This document shows positions 33,941 to 42,993 of a stretch of DNA of 44,063 nt, one piece after another (the first letter of the stretch is position 1; each line of letters starts with the position of its first letter). This stretch comes from Nocardioidaceae bacterium (GTDB taxonomy: Bacteria; Actinomycetota; Actinomycetes; Propionibacteriales; Nocardioidaceae). The stretch lies in assembly GCA_013696555.1 (NCBI GenBank), contig JACCYJ010000253.1, forward strand, positions 1 through 44,063, given 5' to 3'. A program made the translations under genes and the position numbers. The notes under the pieces are model-generated. The model was given only the letters and a program-made list of their open reading frames with translations, was not told where the DNA came from and searched no databases.

Positions 33941-34066
33941 GGGGGAGTAGCAGTCCTTCTGAAGGGGGGCCGCGGACGGCGCGACGGCCCCAGTCTATCG
34001 ACGCCGGCTGTTGGCGCGGTCGCCACCGACGTTTGCCCGCCGAGGAGGCGGGGTACGCGGCGGCCT

Positions 34067-34558
34067 ATGACTGGGTTGAACACCGAGCTGCTCGCGATCT
34101 ACCTCCAGGACCACCTGGCCGGTGCCACGGTCTCTGTCGAGCTGTCTCGGCGAGTGGCGGGCGCGCATGAAGGCACGCCACTCGGAGACGTGCTCGAGGC
34201 GCTCACCCTGGAAGCGATCAACGATCGTCAGGCGCTGGAGGACCTGATGGCGGTGCTGGAGATTCAACCGGACCGGATCAAGACTGCTGCGGCGTGGGCA
34301 GGTGAGAAGGTCGGTCGGCTGAAGTTCAACGGTTCGCTGTTGCAACGCTCGCCCCTGAGCGACGTCGTCGAGCTCGAAGGCATGCAGATGGCGGTGGCGT
34401 GGAAGGCGGCCGGGTGGCGACTCCTGCAGTCGCTGGCAACCGTCGACCCGCGACTTGGTGAGGCCGATCTCGACGATCTGGTACGGCGGGCCGACGACCA
34501 GATCACGAGGATCGAGGAGCTGCTGGCGTCGCTCGTGCAGGAGCGTCTGACCGACTGA
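34067..34558 (+). CDS. Helical protein of unknown function
   Basis: This 163-residue, almost entirely alpha-helical protein is rich in Leu, Ala, Glu and Asp, with [40 protein letters not shown] and [19 protein letters not shown]. Spaced Glu and Asp on long helices recall a ferritin-like four-helix bundle, but no EX2H metal motif is visible. It lies between typA and mshA in the direction of mshA. I do not recognise a function. Confidence 0.7.
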   Translation: MTGLNTELLAIYLQDHLAGATVSVELSRRVAGAHEGTPLGDVLEALTLEAINDRQALEDLMAVLEIQPDRIKTAAAWAGEKVGRLKFNGSLLQRSPLSDVVELEGMQMAVAWKAAGWRLLQSLATVDPRLGEADLDDLVRRADDQITRIEELLASLVQERLTD

Positions 34559-34647
34559 ATGCGCGACCTTGCCGCCCCAGCGTCCAGTGTCGGTGGAATG
34601 GATCAGCATCGGCCAGGGTTGAGCCAACGGCAGTGGAGGTGGCGCAC

Positions 34648-35937
34648 ATGAGTCGTGGCACGCAGCGAGCTGGCGCCATCAGGCGGGTGGCGATGCTGTC
34701 CGTGCACACCTCTCCCCTGGACCAGCTGGGCACCGGCGATGCCGGCGGCATGAACGTCTACGTCTTGGAGTTGGCCCGGCGGCTGGCCGCACTGGGAGTG
34801 GAAACCGAGGTCTTCACTCGGGCCACGTCCTCGCGACTACCGCCGGTGGTCCACTGCGAGCCGGGAGTCAGTGTGCGACACGTCGCCGCCGGCCCGTTCG
34901 AAGGGTTGTCGAAGGAAGATCTGCCGGCGCAGCTGTGTCCGTTCGTCCGGGAGGTCTTGCGGGTTGAGGCGGCTCATTCGCCCAATCGGTACGACGTCAT
35001 CCACTCCCATTACTGGCTGTCCGGACAGGTAGGGGCCGTCGTACGCGACTTGTGGGGTGTGCCGCTCGTACACACGATGCACACGACCGCCAAGGTCAAG
35101 AACGGCTCACTGGCGAGGGGGGACACCCCGGAGCCGTGGGCCCGCGTCGTCGGCGAGGAGCAGGTCGTGGAGGCAGCGGACCAGCTGATCGCAAACACGG
35201 CGGAAGAGGTCCGCCAGCTTGTGGATCTCTACGGCGCCGACCCTGCTCGCATCGAGGTCGTTCATCCTGGCGTGGATCTCCGCATCTTCTCTCCGCAACC
35301 GACTCGGGCGGCTCGGGCCACCCTCGGACTGTCCGAGCGCGGCCACGTGTTGCTCTTCGCCGGGCGACTGCAGCCGATGAAGGCCCCCGATGTGCTCCTG
35401 CGGGCGGTTGCCGTGCTCCTCGACGCCTCGCCGCAGCTGCGCAACGAGCTCCAGGTCGCGGTCGTCGGTGGGCTGTCCGGCTCCGGTCTGCAGCGGCCGC
35501 ACGCACTGCAGAAGCTTGCTGCCGGGCTGGGCGTCGGTGATGTCGTTCGGTTCGTCCCTGCCGTCTCCCAACCTGAGCTTGCGCTGTGGTACGCAGCTGC
35601 CTCGCTGGTCTGCGTGCCGTCCTACAGTGAGTCGTTCGGCCTGGTTGCTCTGGAGGCTCAGGCGTGCGGCACGCCGGTGGTCGCGGCGGCGGTGGGCGGG
35701 CTCACGACGGCTGTCCGGGACGGGGTGACGGGCGTGCTGGTGCCCGGACACGATCCAGCCAGGTACGCCTCGGTAGTCGCCGATCTGCTCGCCAACCCCC
35801 GGCGGCGCGAGCTGATGGGTCAGCGTGCGGTGACCCATGCCGCGTCGTTCGGCTGGGACCAGACGGCGGCCCGAACGTTGCAGGTCTACCGCGCCGCCGT
35901 GGGCTCATTGGGGGCCGACCGACTGGCGGCCTCGTGA
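34648..35937 (+). CDS. mshA: D-inositol-3-phosphate glycosyltransferase MshA
   Basis: This 429-residue GT4-family enzyme makes the first committed step of mycothiol: UDP-GlcNAc plus inositol-3-phosphate. Landmarks are [20 protein letters not shown] (acceptor loop), [43 protein letters not shown] and the EX7E motif in [23 protein letters not shown] 34648 with GGAGG (34635-34639) was preferred over GTG 34633. Its stop overlaps the ybjN start. Confidence 0.95.
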   Translation: MSRGTQRAGAIRRVAMLSVHTSPLDQLGTGDAGGMNVYVLELARRLAALGVETEVFTRATSSRLPPVVHCEPGVSVRHVAAGPFEGLSKEDLPAQLCPFVREVLRVEAAHSPNRYDVIHSHYWLSGQVGAVVRDLWGVPLVHTMHTTAKVKNGSLARGDTPEPWARVVGEEQVVEAADQLIANTAEEVRQLVDLYGADPARIEVVHPGVDLRIFSPQPTRAARATLGLSERGHVLLFAGRLQPMKAPDVLLRAVAVLLDASPQLRNELQVAVVGGLSGSGLQRPHALQKLAAGLGVGDVVRFVPAVSQPELALWYAAASLVCVPSYSESFGLVALEAQACGTPVVAAAVGGLTTAVRDGVTGVLVPGHDPARYASVVADLLANPRRRELMGQRAVTHAASFGWDQTAARTLQVYRAAVGSLGADRLAAS

Positions 35938-36458
35938 CGCAGCCGCCCCAGGTGGCCGAGATCATCCGCGCCGCGTTGCGGGAGGGGAAGATCGAGCACG
36001 CCGAGCCTCGACCGGGAATCTTCGAGGTGACTCTGCCTGGTGAGCGGAAGCTGCAAACCCCGTGCCGGATCGAAGTCGGCCAGCACGCCGTTGCCGTGCA
36101 CGCCTTCGTCGCCCGCAACCCCGACGAGAACCACCGGGCCGTCTACCGTTGGTTGCTGGAGCGCAACCTGCGGATGTACGCGGTGGCGTTCGCAGTGGAC
36201 CACTCCGGTGACATCTATCTTGACGGCCGGCTGCCGCTGCACGCGGTGACCACTGATGAGGTCGACCGGCTGCTCGGGTCGGTGCTCAGCTACGCCGACG
36301 AGTCGTTCAACACCATCCTCGAGCTCGGCTTCGCCTCCTCGATCCGCAAGGAGTGGGACTGGCGTACCGCCCGTGGTGAATCCACGCGAAACTTGGACGC
36401 GTTCCGCGGCTGGCTCGAGCGAGAGACGGGTCCAGGCGGCAACGGCGACCCTCGCTAG
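35934..36458 (+). CDS. YbjN-domain protein
   Basis: This 174-residue protein has a YbjN/type-III-chaperone-like fold: [39 protein letters not shown] and [20 protein letters not shown]. It corresponds to the gene following mshA in mycobacteria. Molecular role unknown. GTG start inside the mshA stop (GTGA). Its TAG stop supplies the first bases of the gpmA -10. Confidence 0.85.
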   Translation: MTQPPQVAEIIRAALREGKIEHAEPRPGIFEVTLPGERKLQTPCRIEVGQHAVAVHAFVARNPDENHRAVYRWLLERNLRMYAVAFAVDHSGDIYLDGRLPLHAVTTDEVDRLLGSVLSYADESFNTILELGFASSIRKEWDWRTARGESTRNLDAFRGWLERETGPGGNGDPR

Positions 36459-36461
36459 GGT
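36456..36461 (+). promoter_or_regulatory. -10 of gpmA overlapping the ybjN stop codon
   Basis: TAGGGT starts with the TAG stop of ybjN and sits 6 nt before the gpmA ATG. The intervening CGGAGG could also act as a ribosome site on a longer transcript. Confidence 0.45.
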
Positions 36462-36467
36462 CGGAGG

Positions 36468-37220
36468 ATGACCGCGTCCTACCGGCTCGTGCTGCTTCGA
36501 CACGGCGAAAGCGAGTGGAACGCCAAGAACCTGTTCACCGGCTGGGTCGACGTCCCGCTCAACGCCAGGGGTCGAGCGCAGGCAGCCCGCGGTGCGCAGA
36601 TGCTCGCCGGGCGGGCTTTGACCCCCGAGGTCTTGCACACGTCGCTGCTGCGCAGGGCGACCCAGACTGCGGAGCTTTGCCTCGACGGAATCGACCGCCA
36701 TTGGATCCCGGTGCGCCGGTCTTGGCGGCTCAACGAACGTCATTACGGCGCGTTGCAGGGCAAGGACAAGAAGGCGACGCTCGCGGAGTACGGCGAGGAG
36801 CAGTTCATGCTCTGGCGGCGCTCGTACGATACCCCACCTCCTCCGATCGCCGACGACGACGCGTACAGCCAGGTTGGTGACGCCCGCTACGCGCAGCTGC
36901 CGTCGGAGTTGATGCCGCGAACCGAGTGCTTGGCCGACGTCGTGAGTCGGCTGCTCCCGTACTGGTACGACGCGCTCGTGCCGGACCTCCGCGCCGGAAA
37001 GACGGTGCTGGTGGCCGCGCACGGCAACTCGCTGCGAGCGCTGGTCAAACATCTCGACGAGATGAGCGAGCAGGCCGTGGTCAGCCTCAACATCCCGACC
37101 GGGATTCCGCTGCTCTACGATCTGGACGGCGATCTGCGCCCACACGTTGTCGGCGGGGAGTACCTCGACCCCGAGGCCGCCGCGGCCGCAATCGAAGCGG
37201 TCAAGAACCAGGGTCGCTAG
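36468..37220 (+). CDS. gpmA: 2,3-bisphosphoglycerate-dependent phosphoglycerate mutase
   Basis: This 250-residue glycolytic enzyme interconverts 3- and 2-phosphoglycerate. The phosphohistidine motif [10 protein letters not shown] is at the N-terminus, followed by [34 protein letters not shown] and the second His loop [18 protein letters not shown]. It sits before phoU/senX3 as gpm1 does in mycobacteria. Confidence 0.97.
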   Translation: MTASYRLVLLRHGESEWNAKNLFTGWVDVPLNARGRAQAARGAQMLAGRALTPEVLHTSLLRRATQTAELCLDGIDRHWIPVRRSWRLNERHYGALQGKDKKATLAEYGEEQFMLWRRSYDTPPPPIADDDAYSQVGDARYAQLPSELMPRTECLADVVSRLLPYWYDALVPDLRAGKTVLVAAHGNSLRALVKHLDEMSEQAVVSLNIPTGIPLLYDLDGDLRPHVVGGEYLDPEAAAAAIEAVKNQGR

Positions 37221-37266
37221 CGGCTGGCCACCATCCCGGCTCGCGAGTGGCGCAAAGCTCCCCTTG

Positions 37267-37944
37267 TCAGAGGCTGCGGACCGCTGGAGTGTCCTGCTGC
37301 GGTGTCGGAAGCTCTCCGGTGACCAGGTAGACGACGCGGCGGCCCATGGACACCGCATGATCCCCGATTCGTTCGTAGTAGCGGCCGAGCAACGCGATGT
37401 CGATGGCCGGCTCTACCCCGTACGCCCAGTCGTCAGACAGCAGCATGCGAAACAGCAGCCGCCGCAGCTGGTCCATCTCGTCGTCCTCGTCCTCGAGCTC
37501 CAACGCCGCCTGAACGTCGCGCTCGGCCAGGATGCGAGACGCGGAACCAACCATGCGCTCGGCAACTTCGGCCATGCGGGCGATCGTCGGTCGGGAGGTC
37601 TCGGGCACGGCGATGTCGGGGATGCGCATCCGAGCCACCTTGGCGATGTGCACGCACAAGTCGCCCATCCGCTCGAGGTCGGCGACCATGCGCAGGGCCG
37701 CGACCAGCATCCGCAAGTCACCGGCCACCGGCTGCTGGGTCGCCAACAGCTGCATGGCGCGGTCTTCGATCTGCTCACGGCTCGCGTCGATTGCCCGGTC
37801 GCCACTGATGACGGACTCGGCCGCATCGGCCTGCGCTGACAGGAGCGCTTCGGTGGACTCACGGACGGCGTCACGCACCGCACCGGTCATGGCCACGAGG
37901 TCATCGACGATCGAGTCGAGCTGGTCGTAGTACAGATCACGCAT
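37267..37944 (-). CDS. phoU: Phosphate signalling regulator PhoU
   Basis: This 225-residue protein is made of two three-helix bundles with metal-binding repeats: ADLERMGDLCVHIAKVARM in the first half and YYERIGDHAVSMGRRVVYL in the second. It represses the Pho regulon when phosphate is plentiful by linking PstSCAB to SenX3. The ATG at 37944 is 6 nt after TACGGT on the minus strand and a PHO box lies further upstream. Divergent from senX3. Confidence 0.95.
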   Translation of the reverse strand: MRDLYYDQLDSIVDDLVAMTGAVRDAVRESTEALLSAQADAAESVISGDRAIDASREQIEDRAMQLLATQQPVAGDLRMLVAALRMVADLERMGDLCVHIAKVARMRIPDIAVPETSRPTIARMAEVAERMVGSASRILAERDVQAALELEDEDDEMDQLRRLLFRMLLSDDWAYGVEPAIDIALLGRYYERIGDHAVSMGRRVVYLVTGELPTPQQDTPAVRSL

Positions 37945-37950
37945 CCTCAG

Positions 37951-37956
37951 ACCGTA
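37951..37956 (-). promoter_or_regulatory. Probable -10 of phoU
   Basis: TACGGT on the minus strand lies 6 nt before the phoU ATG; the PHO box begins 26 bp further upstream. Confidence 0.45.
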
Positions 37957-37982
37957 ACCCGTCCACGTGACCGGTGAGCGCC

Positions 37983-38004
37983 CCGCCATGAACGCGATGT
38001 GAAC
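37983..38004 (-). promoter_or_regulatory. PHO box in the phoU-senX3 intergenic region
   Basis: Reading toward phoU, two adjoining 11-bp units are GTTCACATCGC and GTTCATGGCGG, the same architecture as the pstS box. A weaker plus-strand pair, GTTCACGAACC and GTGAGCGTGAG (38030-38051), faces senX3. Confidence 0.7.
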
Positions 38005-38029
38005 AGTGTGGGAAGAGGCAGGCCCAGCT

Positions 38030-38070
38030 GTTCACGAACCGTGAGCGTGAGGGCCGCCCCGCCGTACCCT
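38030..38070 (+). promoter_or_regulatory. senX3 promoter region
   Basis: TACCCT (38065-38070) lies 7 nt before the senX3 GTG, and a degenerate PHO-box-like pair (38030-38051) is 13 bp further upstream. This suggests autoregulated, leaderless expression. Confidence 0.4.
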
Positions 38071-38077
38071 TTGCCTT

Positions 38078-39271
38078 GTGGACAACATCGGCCCGCTGGT
38101 CACGCTCCTTCTCGGAGCTGTGATCGGCGGGCTCGTGGTCTGGTGGTGGCGTCTCAGGGAGCACCAGCGTGTCACGGTGCCGGTGCCGCCCGAGCCTGCG
38201 GTTCCGCCGGGCGTCGCATCGCTGCTGACGATCCTGCCCTCGTCAGCGGTGCTTGTCGGTGATGACGACTCGGTTCTGGACGCGTCGGCACCAGCGCTGG
38301 CGTTGGGCCTCGTCCGCAACGACCGGCTGATGCCTCCGCAGCTGCTCGAGGTGGTGCGCTCTGTGCGCCGCGACGGTCGGATCCGCGACTTGGAGCTGGT
38401 GCTCCGCCGCTCCCGTTCGGCCCTGTCGCTGCAGGTCACGGCGCGGGTGGCACCGCTTGGTCGGCTGGTGCTGGTCCTCGCCGAGGACCGCACCCACGAG
38501 CGCCGCGTGGAGGTGATCCGGCGGGACTTCGTTGCCAATGTCAGCCATGAGCTGAAGACCCCGGTAGGTGCGTTGACACTGCTGTCCGAGGCGGTCGCCG
38601 AGGCGGCCGACGACCCGGCGGCGGTGCGACGATTTGCGGGGCGGATGCACTCCGAGAGCGGCCGACTGAGCCGACTCGTCCAGCAGATCATCGCGTTGTC
38701 GCGACTGCAGGGAGACGAGCTGATCCACGAGCCGACCTCTGTCGACGTGGGCGCCCTGATCGACACCTCGCTCGATCGAGTACGGACGGACGCCGAGTCG
38801 CGGGGGGTCACCTTGGTGTCGCGCGTCGACCCCGGGCTGACGGTGCCCGGCAACCCAGACCAGATCCTGGTCGCGGTCAGCAACCTGGTCGACAACGCCG
38901 TCGTCTACAGCCCGGAGGGCGGCCGGGTGGCGGTGATGGCCGGCCACGCCCGTGATCGGGTCACCATCACGGTCAGCGATCAGGGGATCGGTATCCCCCA
39001 CGACGAGCTGGACCGCATCTTCGAACGCTTCTACCGGGTCGACCCCGCCCGGGCTCGCGCCACCGGCGGTACGGGTCTCGGCCTGTCCATCACCAAGCAC
39101 ATCGCAGCGAGCCACGGCGGTGAAGTCACCGTCTGGAGCGTCGAGAACCAGGGGTCCTCGTTCACGCTCTCACTGCCCGCGATCAATCCGGAAGACACCG
39201 AGTCGCTGTCTGACCTGTGGTCGGCGCCGATGGCTGTCGAGGTCCGGACGCCTGAGGAGGCATCTTCGTGA
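38078..39271 (+). CDS. senX3: Phosphate-sensing histidine kinase SenX3
   Basis: This 397-residue kinase has one N-terminal membrane helix (about 5-25), a PAS-like region (about 50-135) and the HisKA/HATPase core with phospho-acceptor VANVSHELKTP (His157), N-box VSNLVDNAVVYSP, G1 SDQGIGIPHDEL and G2 GGTGLGLSITKHI. It phosphorylates RegX3 under phosphate limitation, antagonised by PhoU. The stop overlaps the regX3 start by 4 bp. Confidence 0.95.
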   Translation: MDNIGPLVTLLLGAVIGGLVVWWWRLREHQRVTVPVPPEPAVPPGVASLLTILPSSAVLVGDDDSVLDASAPALALGLVRNDRLMPPQLLEVVRSVRRDGRIRDLELVLRRSRSALSLQVTARVAPLGRLVLVLAEDRTHERRVEVIRRDFVANVSHELKTPVGALTLLSEAVAEAADDPAAVRRFAGRMHSESGRLSRLVQQIIALSRLQGDELIHEPTSVDVGALIDTSLDRVRTDAESRGVTLVSRVDPGLTVPGNPDQILVAVSNLVDNAVVYSPEGGRVAVMAGHARDRVTITVSDQGIGIPHDELDRIFERFYRVDPARARATGGTGLGLSITKHIAASHGGEVTVWSVENQGSSFTLSLPAINPEDTESLSDLWSAPMAVEVRTPEEASS

Positions 39272-39948
39272 CTCGCGTACTCGTGGTGGAGGACGAGGAG
39301 AGTTACAGCGACGCGCTCGCGTACATGCTCCGGAAGGAAGGCTTCGAGGTGGCCGTGGCTGCGACCGGGCCAGATGCCTTGGCGGAGTTCGATCGCAACG
39401 GTGCCGACATCGTGCTGTTGGACCTCATGCTGCCCGGGCTACCCGGGACCGAGGTGTGCCGCCAGCTCCGGCAGGTGTCCAACGTGCCAGTGATCATGGT
39501 GAGTGCGAAGGACGCCGAGGTCGACAAGGTGGTGGGACTCGAGCTGGGTGCCGACGACTACGTGACCAAGCCGTACAGCCCACGCGAGCTGGTGGCGAGG
39601 GTACGCGCGGTGCTGCGCCGAGGAACCGAGGTCGATCCGGGTGCTCCGGCCACGCTCGAGTCGGGTCGGGTGCGCATGGACGTCGAACGGCACGTGGTCA
39701 CGGTCGAGGGTTCGGACGTCCGGTTGCCGCTGAAAGAGTTCGAGCTGTTGGAGATGTTCTTGCGCAACTCCGGCCGTGTCCTGACCCGGGGCCAGCTCAT
39801 CGACCGGGTGTGGGGGGCTGATTACGTCGGAGACACCAAGACACTGGATGTCCACGTCAAACGCCTTCGCGCCAAGATCGAGCCTGACCCTTCCCAACCG
39901 CGCTACCTGGTCACGGTACGAGGCCTCGGCTACAAGTACGAAGCCTGA
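39268..39948 (+). CDS. regX3: Response regulator RegX3
   Basis: This 226-residue OmpR-family regulator has the receiver phosphoacceptor Asp52 in IVLLDLMLPGLPG, switch residues in VIMVSAKDAE, the KPYSPRELVARV end, then a winged helix with RLPLKEFELLEMFLRNSGR and TLDVHVKRLRAKIE. It should bind the GTTCAC-type PHO boxes found before pstS and phoU. Its last 19 bp overlap the convergent lipoprotein gene. Confidence 0.95.
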   Translation: MTRVLVVEDEESYSDALAYMLRKEGFEVAVAATGPDALAEFDRNGADIVLLDLMLPGLPGTEVCRQLRQVSNVPVIMVSAKDAEVDKVVGLELGADDYVTKPYSPRELVARVRAVLRRGTEVDPGAPATLESGRVRMDVERHVVTVEGSDVRLPLKEFELLEMFLRNSGRVLTRGQLIDRVWGADYVGDTKTLDVHVKRLRAKIEPDPSQPRYLVTVRGLGYKYEA

Positions 39949-40517
39949 TCAGCCGCTGAGCTAGCCGCGGGCGGGCAATCCTGTTGGGGCTCGTCGGCCC
40001 CGGGAGTCTCCGCCACGCTGTCATAGATATCGGTGTCGCCTCGCGCGACCACCGGCACTTGCATGGTTACGGGAGCCGCATCCGCGAAGGTCAGCGCTAG
40101 GGTCACTGTCTGCCCATCGACGAAGTCGCCGCTGAAGGTCACCGCCGCGTCCGGACCGACGATCGTCAGCCTGGTGGAGCAGATCGGCAGCGGCTGAACG
40201 CTTTGCGTCACCTCGATTGGCTGGTCGGGTCCATCGCTGGCGTCGACCGAGGTCAACTCGTCCCCGTCGCCGAACTTGGCGAGCAGCGAAACCGACAAGG
40301 TGCCGGTCCCGTCCTCGTTCGCGACGATGAGCGCGTTGAGGACGTCCACCCCACCACCGCGGGCATTGAGCCCGGCGCCGGCGTCGTAGACTTGGACTGT
40401 TTGGGCGCCGAACCCCGTACCGCAGCCGGCCAGGCCGGCCAGGCCGAGCGCGATCACCAGGTGACCGAATCGGGTGGCAGCCGGCGCGGTGCCGGCCGGG
40501 CGCGGACTGTGGCTCAC
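39930..40517 (-). CDS. Actinobacterial lipoprotein of unknown function
   Basis: This 195-residue lipoprotein has a signal peptide ending in lipobox LAGC (Cys32), then a beta-rich domain with VYDAGAGLNARGGGVDVLNA and ALIVANEDGTGTLSVSLL, resembling the copper-chaperone-like DUF461 fold, though no His/Met copper motif is evident. The GTG at 40517 is 7 nt after TAGGCT on the minus strand. Its 3' end overlaps regX3 by 19 bp tail to tail. Role unknown. Confidence 0.7.
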   Translation of the reverse strand: MSHSPRPAGTAPAATRFGHLVIALGLAGLAGCGTGFGAQTVQVYDAGAGLNARGGGVDVLNALIVANEDGTGTLSVSLLAKFGDGDELTSVDASDGPDQPIEVTQSVQPLPICSTRLTIVGPDAAVTFSGDFVDGQTVTLALTFADAAPVTMQVPVVARGDTDIYDSVAETPGADEPQQDCPPAASSAADQASYL

Positions 40518-40682
40518 GACCCGAAGCCTAGCGAGCCGCCGCGGTTGCTGACCCGCTTGGGCAGAGTCCGGTGTGGCTCGTGGGACGACTGGGCGGCCAA
40601 GGCACGGACGGAGCCGTTTGTCAACCCCCAATTTGCCCTCTGACCTGCGGAAACGTTAGAGACGGCCCTCATCCCCGCGTGT

Positions 40683-40688
40683 TAGACT
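40683..40688 (+). promoter_or_regulatory. Probable -10 of carD
   Basis: TAGACT lies about 27 nt before the carD start, leaving a short leader that contains the ribosome site GAGGAAAGG. The 197-bp gap upstream holds no other feature. Confidence 0.5.
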
Positions 40689-40714
40689 GGCGCTGAGGAA
40701 AGGGTCACTGACAC

Positions 40715-41200
40715 ATGACTTTCACTGTCGGAGAAACGGTTGTGTACCCAAATCACGGTGCCGCCGTCATCGAGGATATCGAGACCCGGCAGATCAACGG
40801 CGAGGACAGGGACTATTTGGTCTTGCGCATCGTTGCGCAACATGACCTCGTCGTTCGGGTGCCGGCCTGCAACCTTGATCTGGTTGGCGTCCGCGATGTG
40901 GTGGACAAGGAGGGCCTCGAGCGCGTGTTCAAGGTTCTCCGCGCGGAGCACACCGAGGAGCCAACCAACTGGTCGCGGCGTTACAAGGCCAATCTGGAGA
41001 AGTTGCATTCCGGTGATGTGATGAAGGTGTCCGAGGTCGTCCGCGACCTGTGGCGCCGGGAGCGCGAGCGCGGACTCTCAGCCGGTGAGAAGCGGATGCT
41101 GGCCAAGGCGCGGCAGATCCTGGTCTCCGAGCTTGCCCTTGCCGAGCACACCAACGAGGACAAGGCCGAGACCCTTCTCGATGAGGTCCTCGCCTCCTGA
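40715..41200 (+). CDS. carD: RNA polymerase-binding transcription regulator CarD
   Basis: This 161-residue protein has an N-terminal Tudor-like RNAP-interaction domain ([20 protein letters not shown]) and a C-terminal helical DNA-binding domain with [17 protein letters not shown] and its conserved Trp that wedges the promoter. CarD stabilises open complexes at rRNA and many other promoters and is essential in mycobacteria. GAGGAAAGG serves as ribosome site. Its stop overlaps the apparent ispD start. Confidence 0.97.
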   Translation: MTFTVGETVVYPNHGAAVIEDIETRQINGEDRDYLVLRIVAQHDLVVRVPACNLDLVGVRDVVDKEGLERVFKVLRAEHTEEPTNWSRRYKANLEKLHSGDVMKVSEVVRDLWRRERERGLSAGEKRMLAKARQILVSELALAEHTNEDKAETLLDEVLAS

Positions 41201-41889
41201 CCCGGTCGCGTCGGGTCGCTGTTGTCGTCGCGGCGGCTGGTAGCGGAGTTCGGCTCGGCGCATCGACACCCAAAGCCCTGTGCCATCTCGCCGGTGAGCC
41301 ATTGTTGGTGCACGCCGTGCGGACCATCGCTACCGTCGGGGTGGAGCGCATCGTCGTCGCCGCGCCGCCGCATCTGGTGGCCGCCTGTAACGCGATGCTT
41401 GCGCCGGTGACCGGCGACATTGCGCTGACGGTGGTTGCCGGGGGCACTACCCGCCGGATGTCCGTCACGGCCTGTCTTCGTGAGCTCGGCGACACTGACC
41501 TGGTCCTTGTCCACGATGCTGCCCGACCTCTGGTACCGGTGACAGTGTTCGGCCGGGTGCTGGCTGCGCTGCACGCCGGTGCCGAAGCGGTGGTTCCCGC
41601 GATCCCGGTCACCGACACGGTCAAGCAGGTCGATTCGGCCCGGGTCGTGCGTACTCTCGAACGCCGGGCGCTGTATGCCGTGCAAACTCCGCAGGGTTTC
41701 ACCCGGGAAGTGCTCTTGGCGGCCCACGACGCCTCGCGTGCTGCCGCGGATGCGACCGACGACGCTTCGTTGGTGGAGGCGCTTGGTGTTGCGGTCAGCG
41801 TTGTCGAGGGAGTCGCCGAGGGTTTCAAGATCACCGGGTCGGTGGACCTCCAGCTCGCTGAGGTCATGCTGGCTCACCGCGGCACATGA
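41197..41889 (+). CDS. ispD: 2-C-methyl-D-erythritol 4-phosphate cytidylyltransferase (apparent CTG start)
   Basis: IspD makes CDP-methylerythritol in the non-mevalonate isoprenoid pathway. The CTP-binding motif [17 protein letters not shown] and later [19 protein letters not shown] and VQTPQGF are all present, so the enzyme looks complete. No ATG, GTG or TTG lies in frame between the closing TGA (41182-41184) and the motif. CTG at 41197 overlaps the carD stop as CTGA and has GAGG 10 nt upstream, matching the 4-bp overlaps elsewhere here. A frameshift from ATG 41181 is the alternative. About 230 residues, usual for the family. Confidence 0.85.
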   Translation: MTRSRRVAVVVAAAGSGVRLGASTPKALCHLAGEPLLVHAVRTIATVGVERIVVAAPPHLVAACNAMLAPVTGDIALTVVAGGTTRRMSVTACLRELGDTDLVLVHDAARPLVPVTVFGRVLAALHAGAEAVVPAIPVTDTVKQVDSARVVRTLERRALYAVQTPQGFTREVLLAAHDASRAAADATDDASLVEALGVAVSVVEGVAEGFKITGSVDLQLAEVMLAHRGT

Positions 41890-42422
41890 CGGTCATCGTC
41901 CGAGCGGCCACACCGGCGGATGCCGGCGCCATCGCAACCATCTACGGGCCGGTCATCACCGATACCGCCATGTCCTTCGAGGAATCGCCGCCGGACCCAG
42001 CGGAGATCCGTCGCCGGATGCTGGTCCCACCGCGGTTGCCTTGGCTGGTGGCCCAGCAGTCGAACCGCATCGCCGGCTACGCGTACGCCTCACCACATCG
42101 CTCCAGACCCGCGTACCGGTGGTCGTTGGACTGTTCGATCTACCTGGACCTGGGTTTCCGATCCATGGGTCTTGGGCGGTTGTTGTACGAGCGACTGACG
42201 ACGGAGCTCGCGGAGCTGGGTTACGTCTCCCTGTTCGCTGGCATTGCGTTGCCGAACCCGGTCAGCGTCCGTTTCCACGAGGTGATGGGGTTCGAAGCAG
42301 TGGGAGTCTTCCGAGAGGTCGGCTACAAGCTCGGTGCCTGGCGAGACGTTGGGTGGTGGCAGCGAACGCTCACGGATCTCCCGGAGCAGCCGTCGGAGCC
42401 TGCCGAGTGGAGACCGAGGTGA
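41886..42422 (+). CDS. GNAT acetyltransferase, phosphinothricin acetyltransferase type
   Basis: This 178-residue single GNAT domain shows VRAATPADAGAIATIYGPVI, a TAMSFEESPPD segment, GYAYASPHRSRPAYRWSLDC, SIYLDLGFRSMGLGRLL (acetyl-CoA loop) and GFEAVGVFREVGYKLGAWRD. This matches the Pat/Bar/MddA group, which acetylate phosphinothricin, methionine sulfoximine or related amines. It is coupled to ispD by ATGA. True substrate unknown; resistance is possible but not shown. Confidence 0.88.
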   Translation: MTVIVRAATPADAGAIATIYGPVITDTAMSFEESPPDPAEIRRRMLVPPRLPWLVAQQSNRIAGYAYASPHRSRPAYRWSLDCSIYLDLGFRSMGLGRLLYERLTTELAELGYVSLFAGIALPNPVSVRFHEVMGFEAVGVFREVGYKLGAWRDVGWWQRTLTDLPEQPSEPAEWRPR

Positions 42423-42425
42423 CAG

Positions 42426-42935
42426 TCATGAGTCGCGCATCGGGAGGTCTCGCACAGACACGAGGGCGCTGGCGATCGCGGCGAGCCCTTCGCCACGCCC
42501 GGTGAGACCGAGGCCGTCCGTCGTTGTCGCCGCAACCCGGACCGGTGCACCGCAGGCGTCGGAGAGCACGGCCTGCGCCTCGTCGCGACGCGGGCCGAGG
42601 GTCGGCAGGATGCCGATCAGCTGGACCGCGACGTTGTGCACGGTGCATCCCGCGGCACGGACCGTGCGGGCGCACTCCGCCAACAGCTGCCGGCCGCTGG
42701 CCCCGGCCCAGGCCGGGTCCGACGTACCGAAGACCGATCCGAGATCACCTATCCCGGCCGCGCTGAGCAGGGCGTCACAGGCTGCGTGGGCCACGACATC
42801 ACCGTCGGAGTGAGCGACCAGCCCACGCGGCTCGTCCGGCCAGTGGAGTCCCGCGACCCACAGCGGCCGACCGCGCTCCAGGGCGTGAACGTCGACGCCG
42901 ATTCCGGTCCACGACAGTGCGGGCGCAGAAGACAC
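42426..42935 (-). CDS. ispF: 2-C-methyl-D-erythritol 2,4-cyclodiphosphate synthase
   Basis: This 169-residue enzyme of the MEP pathway has [16 protein letters not shown] (metal Asp/His), [31 protein letters not shown] and the C-terminal [19 protein letters not shown]. The GTG at 42935 has AAGGA about 8 nt upstream; GTG 42962 is possible. Unlike the usual ispD-ispF order it is inverted and separated by the GNAT gene, ending 3 bp from it. Confidence 0.95.
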   Translation of the reverse strand: MSSAPALSWTGIGVDVHALERGRPLWVAGLHWPDEPRGLVAHSDGDVVAHAACDALLSAAGIGDLGSVFGTSDPAWAGASGRQLLAECARTVRAAGCTVHNVAVQLIGILPTLGPRRDEAQAVLSDACGAPVRVAATTTDGLGLTGRGEGLAAIASALVSVRDLPMRDS

Positions 42936-42993
42936 GAGCGTGATCCTTGCGCATTGAGCCACCTGATTTGTCCTCACCAGCGAACATGGAGGT

